Source of the DNA: Acidimicrobiaceae bacterium
GTDB taxonomy: Bacteria > Actinomycetota > Acidimicrobiia > Acidimicrobiales > RAAP-2
Assembly: GCA_027315045.1 (NCBI GenBank)
Contig: DAHUZS010000058.1
Coordinates: forward strand, 1 to 34,767
Reading direction: 5' to 3'
DNA: 34,767 nucleotides
Position numbers and translations under genes: made by a program. The notes below the pieces were generated by a model. The model was not told the origin of the DNA. It was given only the letters and a program-made list of their open reading frames with translations, and made no database searches. Shown piece by piece: positions 31,560 through 34,767 of the stretch. Each line of letters starts with the position of its first letter. Position 1 is the first letter of the stretch.

Positions 31560-31850
31560 CAGACCCGTCGATTGACCGGATCTTGATCAACTCGATCACC
31601 CAGGCCCCTTCTCGCTTCGTCCCGTTGGCCTCGATCGCCGGGCGCCAGTCCTCCTCCTCGATCAGCACCACCCCGGGTCGTGGGTCTGCCAGGAGATCCC
31701 GCACTCCGACATCGCATGGGACATCGCGCTGGTGAGACCGATGCGGTCGGCCAACTCGGCCAACAACGCGGTGCCGGCGTGGGAGACGATGTTCTTGCCC
31801 TCGACGGTCACCGCGGCGCGGCGAACCGAGCGGGTAGAGTGCACCTTCAA
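31560..31850 (-). mobile_element. IS1380-family transposase remnant, internally deleted
   Basis: From ATG 31850 on the minus strand the peptide VRRAAVTVEGKNIVSHAGTA, then LLAELADRIGLTSAMSHAMSECGISWQTHDPG, is the N-terminus of an IS1380 transposase. It then meets a stop at 31662; one base away the frame continues VVLIEEEDWRPAIEANGTKR, then EGAWVIELIKI. This is not the next part of the protein but a block usually found more than 200 residues further on (EEDW-PAI-A-G-REGAWV-EL). The DNA between is missing, and sequence similarity fades near 31560. About 0.3 kb is left of an element that is usually about 1.4-1.7 kb. It cannot encode an active transposase. Confidence 0.66.
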
Positions 31851-32073
31851 GGAGCCCTCTTCTTCTGCGATCGGGAGTGTTGAGCGACACTCATTTTCGC
31901 AGGCGAGGAGGCCTTTTACGCGGACGAGCGCGCTCGAGGTTCGGCGCCGGGATGAATGTTCGAGGCTAGGCTCCGTGCCTAGCGAACGAGGGCTGGGGCC
32001 GTCGCGACCCTTTCCGCCCCGTCAAAACCCACCTGCCTGGCAACTCCCAGCGAAGAGAAGGGCCGAGCCTCCC
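31851..32073. other. Non-coding stretch with perfect hairpin, upstream of the acyl-CoA dehydrogenase
   Basis: GAGTGT (31875-31880) and ACACTC (31887-31892) form a perfect 6-bp stem around TGAGCG, followed by ATTTTCGCAGGCGAGGAGGCCTTTT. It may be part of the outer end of the IS1380 element, as it sits 25 nt beyond its transposase start, or a control region of the dehydrogenase. The rest of the stretch shows nothing else recognisable. Confidence 0.4.
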
Positions 32074-34230
32074 ATGTCCATCGCCATCACCGAAGACCAC
32101 CGCACATTTGCCAAGACGGTGTCCGACTTCCTCATGAGACACGACGCCCGGGGCGAGGCCCGGGCACTGCTCGAGTCCGACATGGAGGAGCTCCCAAAGT
32201 TCTGGGGTGAGCTGGCCGGACTCGGATGGCTCGGTCTCCACGTGCCCGAGGAGTACGGCGGCTCCGGCTTCGGCCTTCCCGAATTGGTGGTGGTGGTCGA
32301 GGAGTTCGGGCGCGCGGTGACCCCCGGACCCTTCGTGCCGACCGTGACCGCGAGCGCGGTGCTGGTGGCGGCGGGGACCGACCAGCTGAAGCGACGCCTG
32401 CTCCCGGGACTGGCCGACGGATCGGTGACCGGAGCGGTCGCACTGGGCGGCGAGGTGGAAGTCAAGGGGGCCAAGGCGCAGGGTTCCGCCGGGGTGGTGC
32501 TCGGCGGTGGCCTGGCCGACGTCCTCTTGATCCCGGTGGGCGATGACGTGGCGGTGGTCGAGCGGGCCTCGGGGAGCGTCGAGTCGACCACGCCCAGGAA
32601 TCTCGACCCGACCCGCCGGTCCGCCCGGGTCAGCCTGGCGGGTGCCCCGGCGACGGTACTCCCCGGTGCCCGCCAGACCCTCGTCGACTTCGCCCGACTG
32701 CTGTACGCGGCCGAGGCGGTCGGCGTGGCCCGCGAGTGCACCGAGTCGGCCGCTGCATACGCCAAAGTGCGCGAGCAGTTCGGGCGCCCGATCGCGACCT
32801 TCCAGGCGGTCAAGCACCACTGCGCCAACATGGTGGTCGCAGCCGAGCTGGCCACCTCGCTGGTCTGGGACGCCGCCCGGGCCGCCGCCGGCGGTGGCGA
32901 CCAGTTCAGCTACACGGCGGCGATGGCCGCCGCCCTGGCGCTTCCCGCAGCCGATCAGGACGCCCAGCTAAACATGCAGGTCCACGGGGGCATCGGCTTC
33001 ACCTGGGAACACGACGCGCACCTCTACCTGCGCAGGGCCAGCGCCATCGAGATGGTGATCGGGGCCGAGGCGGCGGCGGTCGCCGTCACCGACCTGGCGC
33101 GCAAAGGCCTCAAGCGGGGTCGCAGCGTCGACCTCCCCCCGGAGGCCGAGCAGTACCGGGGGACGGTGCGTGAGTTCCTCGAGAAGATCAAGGGTCTCGA
33201 CGAGGCCGCCCAGCGAACCGCCATGATCGAGGACGGCTACGCCATGCCGCACTGGCCCAAGCCCTGGGGCCGTAACGCCGGGGCGGTCGAGCAGCTGGTG
33301 ATCGAGCAGGAGTTCGCGGCGGCAAAGGTCCGTCGCCCCGCGTACGGGATCACTGGGTGGGTCATCCTGACCCTCATCCAGTACGCGACGGAGGATCAGG
33401 TTGCCCGCTGGGTGATGCCGGCTCTCAATCAGGAACTCATCTGGTGCCAGCTCTTCAGCGAACCCAACGCGGGCTCCGACGCCGCCGGAATCCAGACGAG
33501 GGGTGCCCGGGTCGACGGCGGGTGGCTCGTCAACGGTCAGAAGGTGTGGACGAGCGGTGCCCAGCTAGCCAAGCACGGCCTCGCCACGGTGCGCACGAAT
33601 CTCGACGCCCCCAAGCACGACGGCATCACCATGATGGTGATCGACATGAAAGGCGAGGGTGTCGAGGTCCGCCCGCTCAAGCAGGCCACCGGGGACTCGG
33701 CCTTCAACGAGGTGTTCTTCAACGACGTGTTCGTTCCCGACGACGACGTGGTCGGGCCGATCGACCACGGCTGGACAGTCGCCCGCGCGACGCTCGGGAA
33801 CGAGAGCGTGAGCATCGGCGGCGGAGGCTACGGGTCGGCGATGGCGATCGACGGGGTGATCGCCATGTACGACGCGCACCCCGAGCGGCTCGGCGGTGGG
33901 GCCGGACGCATCGGCCGCTATGTGTCCAGCACCCAGGCCATGGACGCCCTCAATCTGCGCAGCGCGCATCGGGCTGTCGTCGGAGGCGGCCCCGGGCCGG
34001 AGGGAAACATCACCAAGCTCGTGCTCTCGGAGAACGGCCACGAGATGGCCGCGATGCTGGCGGCGCTCAACGGTCCGGAGACGGCCCTGATGGAAGACGC
34101 CGGCGCCATCGCCGGCTCGCTCGTGCTTTCGCATCGCTCGATGTCCATCGCCGGAGGCACCTCGGAGATCAAACGAAATCAGATCGGAGAGCGAATCCTC
34201 GGCCTTCCACGGGACCCCTTGATCAACTGA
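32074..34230 (+). CDS. Fused two-domain acyl-CoA dehydrogenase (FadE34-like)
   Basis: A 718-residue protein made of two acyl-CoA dehydrogenase units, about twice the usual 380. Unit 1 (about 1-350) has LGWLGLHVPEEYGGSGFG, REQFGRPIATFQAVKHHCAN and QVHGGIGFTWEHDAHLYLRR. Unit 2 (about 365-718) has QLFSEPNAGSDAAG with the FAD/substrate loop, KVWTSGAQ, and the C-terminal signature SIAGGTSEIKRNQIGERILGLPRDP. M. tuberculosis FadE34 is a known single-chain fusion of this type that oxidises steroid side-chain CoA esters; other actinobacteria have two separate subunits. The start is the ATG at 32074, right at the conserved N-terminus; the frame runs open to 31732 with no family likeness. With the ligase, thiolase and DUF35 genes nearby it suggests a side-chain beta-oxidation locus. 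Confidence 0.9.
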   Translation: MSIAITEDHRTFAKTVSDFLMRHDARGEARALLESDMEELPKFWGELAGLGWLGLHVPEEYGGSGFGLPELVVVVEEFGRAVTPGPFVPTVTASAVLVAAGTDQLKRRLLPGLADGSVTGAVALGGEVEVKGAKAQGSAGVVLGGGLADVLLIPVGDDVAVVERASGSVESTTPRNLDPTRRSARVSLAGAPATVLPGARQTLVDFARLLYAAEAVGVARECTESAAAYAKVREQFGRPIATFQAVKHHCANMVVAAELATSLVWDAARAAAGGGDQFSYTAAMAAALALPAADQDAQLNMQVHGGIGFTWEHDAHLYLRRASAIEMVIGAEAAAVAVTDLARKGLKRGRSVDLPPEAEQYRGTVREFLEKIKGLDEAAQRTAMIEDGYAMPHWPKPWGRNAGAVEQLVIEQEFAAAKVRRPAYGITGWVILTLIQYATEDQVARWVMPALNQELIWCQLFSEPNAGSDAAGIQTRGARVDGGWLVNGQKVWTSGAQLAKHGLATVRTNLDAPKHDGITMMVIDMKGEGVEVRPLKQATGDSAFNEVFFNDVFVPDDDVVGPIDHGWTVARATLGNESVSIGGGGYGSAMAIDGVIAMYDAHPERLGGGAGRIGRYVSSTQAMDALNLRSAHRAVVGGGPGPEGNITKLVLSENGHEMAAMLAALNGPETALMEDAGAIAGSLVLSHRSMSIAGGTSEIKRNQIGERILGLPRDPLIN

Positions 34231-34767
34231 GTTCACATGACGGTGGCCGTCACCACCGCGCATGGCAATGCTGACGGCGCGAGCCGGGCGCGGTCGCCGA
34301 GCCTTAGCTTGTCGCCATGAGCACGTCGTGCGTTGGCCCGGGGGATCGCCGAAGGTCGCCGCGTGCACCAATCCCAGACTCCAAGTCGATCCGGTCCCTC
34401 CCCGGCGCCCACTGGGACCGTTGGAAGGAGCGGTGAGACGGCGACGAGACAAGGTGGCCGGACTCAACGTCCCCCGCGACCGCCTGGTGGCCGCGACCCG
34501 CATCGTCGGAGCGGACCAGGTGGTTGGGGTTCACCAAGGCCTCGTTCACCACCACCGCCAAGGGCTGGGGCGAGTTCGCCCAGTGGGTGCTCCCGGTGCG
34601 CCGAGACCATCGGGCCCATCGACCACCCCCGAGAGCTCGGTGCCTGGGCCGAGGTGGCCCCGGGCCAGCCACGAGTCCGCCGGCAGGCATCGGGGGGACC
34701 GGGTCCGGTGCGCCCGGGTTGCGCCGCACCCCTCCCGGCCCCTCGGGCCGCCGCTCGCACCAAGACC
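34231..34767. other. Tail region without an identified gene; scattered coding-like pieces
   Basis: TAGCTT at 34305-34310 ends 6 nt before ATG 34317, a leaderless-like start for a 39-residue frame ending KSIRSLPGAHWDRWKER, reminiscent of HARP-like or integrase N-terminal segments. Further on, peptides in changing plus frames (LNVPRDRLVAATRIVGADQV, GFTKASFTTTAKGWGEFAQW, then ETIGPIDHPRELGAWAEV up to the edge) appear coding-like, as if a gene were broken by indels or cut by the window. I could not name a family. Confidence 0.3.

Overview
This is a gene-dense, very GC-rich window with frequent GTG starts, mostly short intergenic gaps and several 4-nt ATGA/GTGA gene overlaps. The gene content (RIO-type kinase, TIGR03086/DinB-like protein, coiled-coil C4 zinc-ribbon protein, CydDC, DUF35/thiolase pair, FadE34-like double acyl-CoA dehydrogenase, alpha/beta-hydrolase-LuxR fusion) points to an actinobacterium (Actinomycetota), possibly an Acidimicrobiia-type soil or aquatic lineage. 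The phylum is a well-supported inference; the class is a guess. No tRNA, rRNA, CRISPR array or prophage was seen.

Layout. 1-3.2 kb: the 5' part of a RIO-type kinase running off the left edge, a DinB-like mycothiol-type protein, two small coupled unknown genes and a GNAT acetyltransferase broken by four single-base frame changes. 3.2-6.6 kb: an SDR oxidoreductase, a spinster-like MFS transporter and an alpha/beta hydrolase. 6.7-12.8 kb: a co-directional block of a MalY/PatB-type PLP C-S lyase, an ATP-grasp ligase of unknown substrate, and CydD and CydC (thiol exporter); cydAB is not in the window. 12.8-16.7 kb, minus strand: a glycosyltransferase (two frame changes), an ABM-like/zinc-ribbon protein, a NUDIX hydrolase, a C4 zinc-ribbon coiled-coil protein and a histidine phosphatase. 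16.8-19.4 kb, plus strand: a hydrolase-LuxR fusion, an EEP-family phosphoesterase and two small membrane proteins. 19.4-25.1 kb: an MFS transporter, ribose-5-phosphate isomerase, a NUDIX hydrolase, a divergent MarR/YceI pair sharing a palindromic operator-promoter, a nucleoside phosphorylase and an AI-2E/PerM-family membrane protein. 25.4-26.5 kb: a secreted NlpC/P60 peptidoglycan hydrolase with a long coiled coil.

27.2-34.2 kb looks like an acyl-CoA (possibly steroid side-chain) catabolic region. It holds an AMP-forming acyl-CoA ligase with a small unknown partner, a thiolase/lipid-transfer protein with a DUF35 OB-fold/zinc-ribbon partner, and a two-domain acyl-CoA dehydrogenase. A frameshifted P-loop kinase and an internally deleted IS1380-family transposase remnant lie between them. 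The last 0.5 kb holds no gene I can identify.

Two themes cut across the window. First, at least nine apparent single-base indels, most of them within runs of G or C, break otherwise well conserved proteins; this pattern suits consensus errors at least as well as true pseudogenes. Second, five starts are preceded by a TANNNT -10-like hexamer only 6-8 nt upstream and lack a Shine-Dalgarno sequence, which suggests leaderless transcripts.
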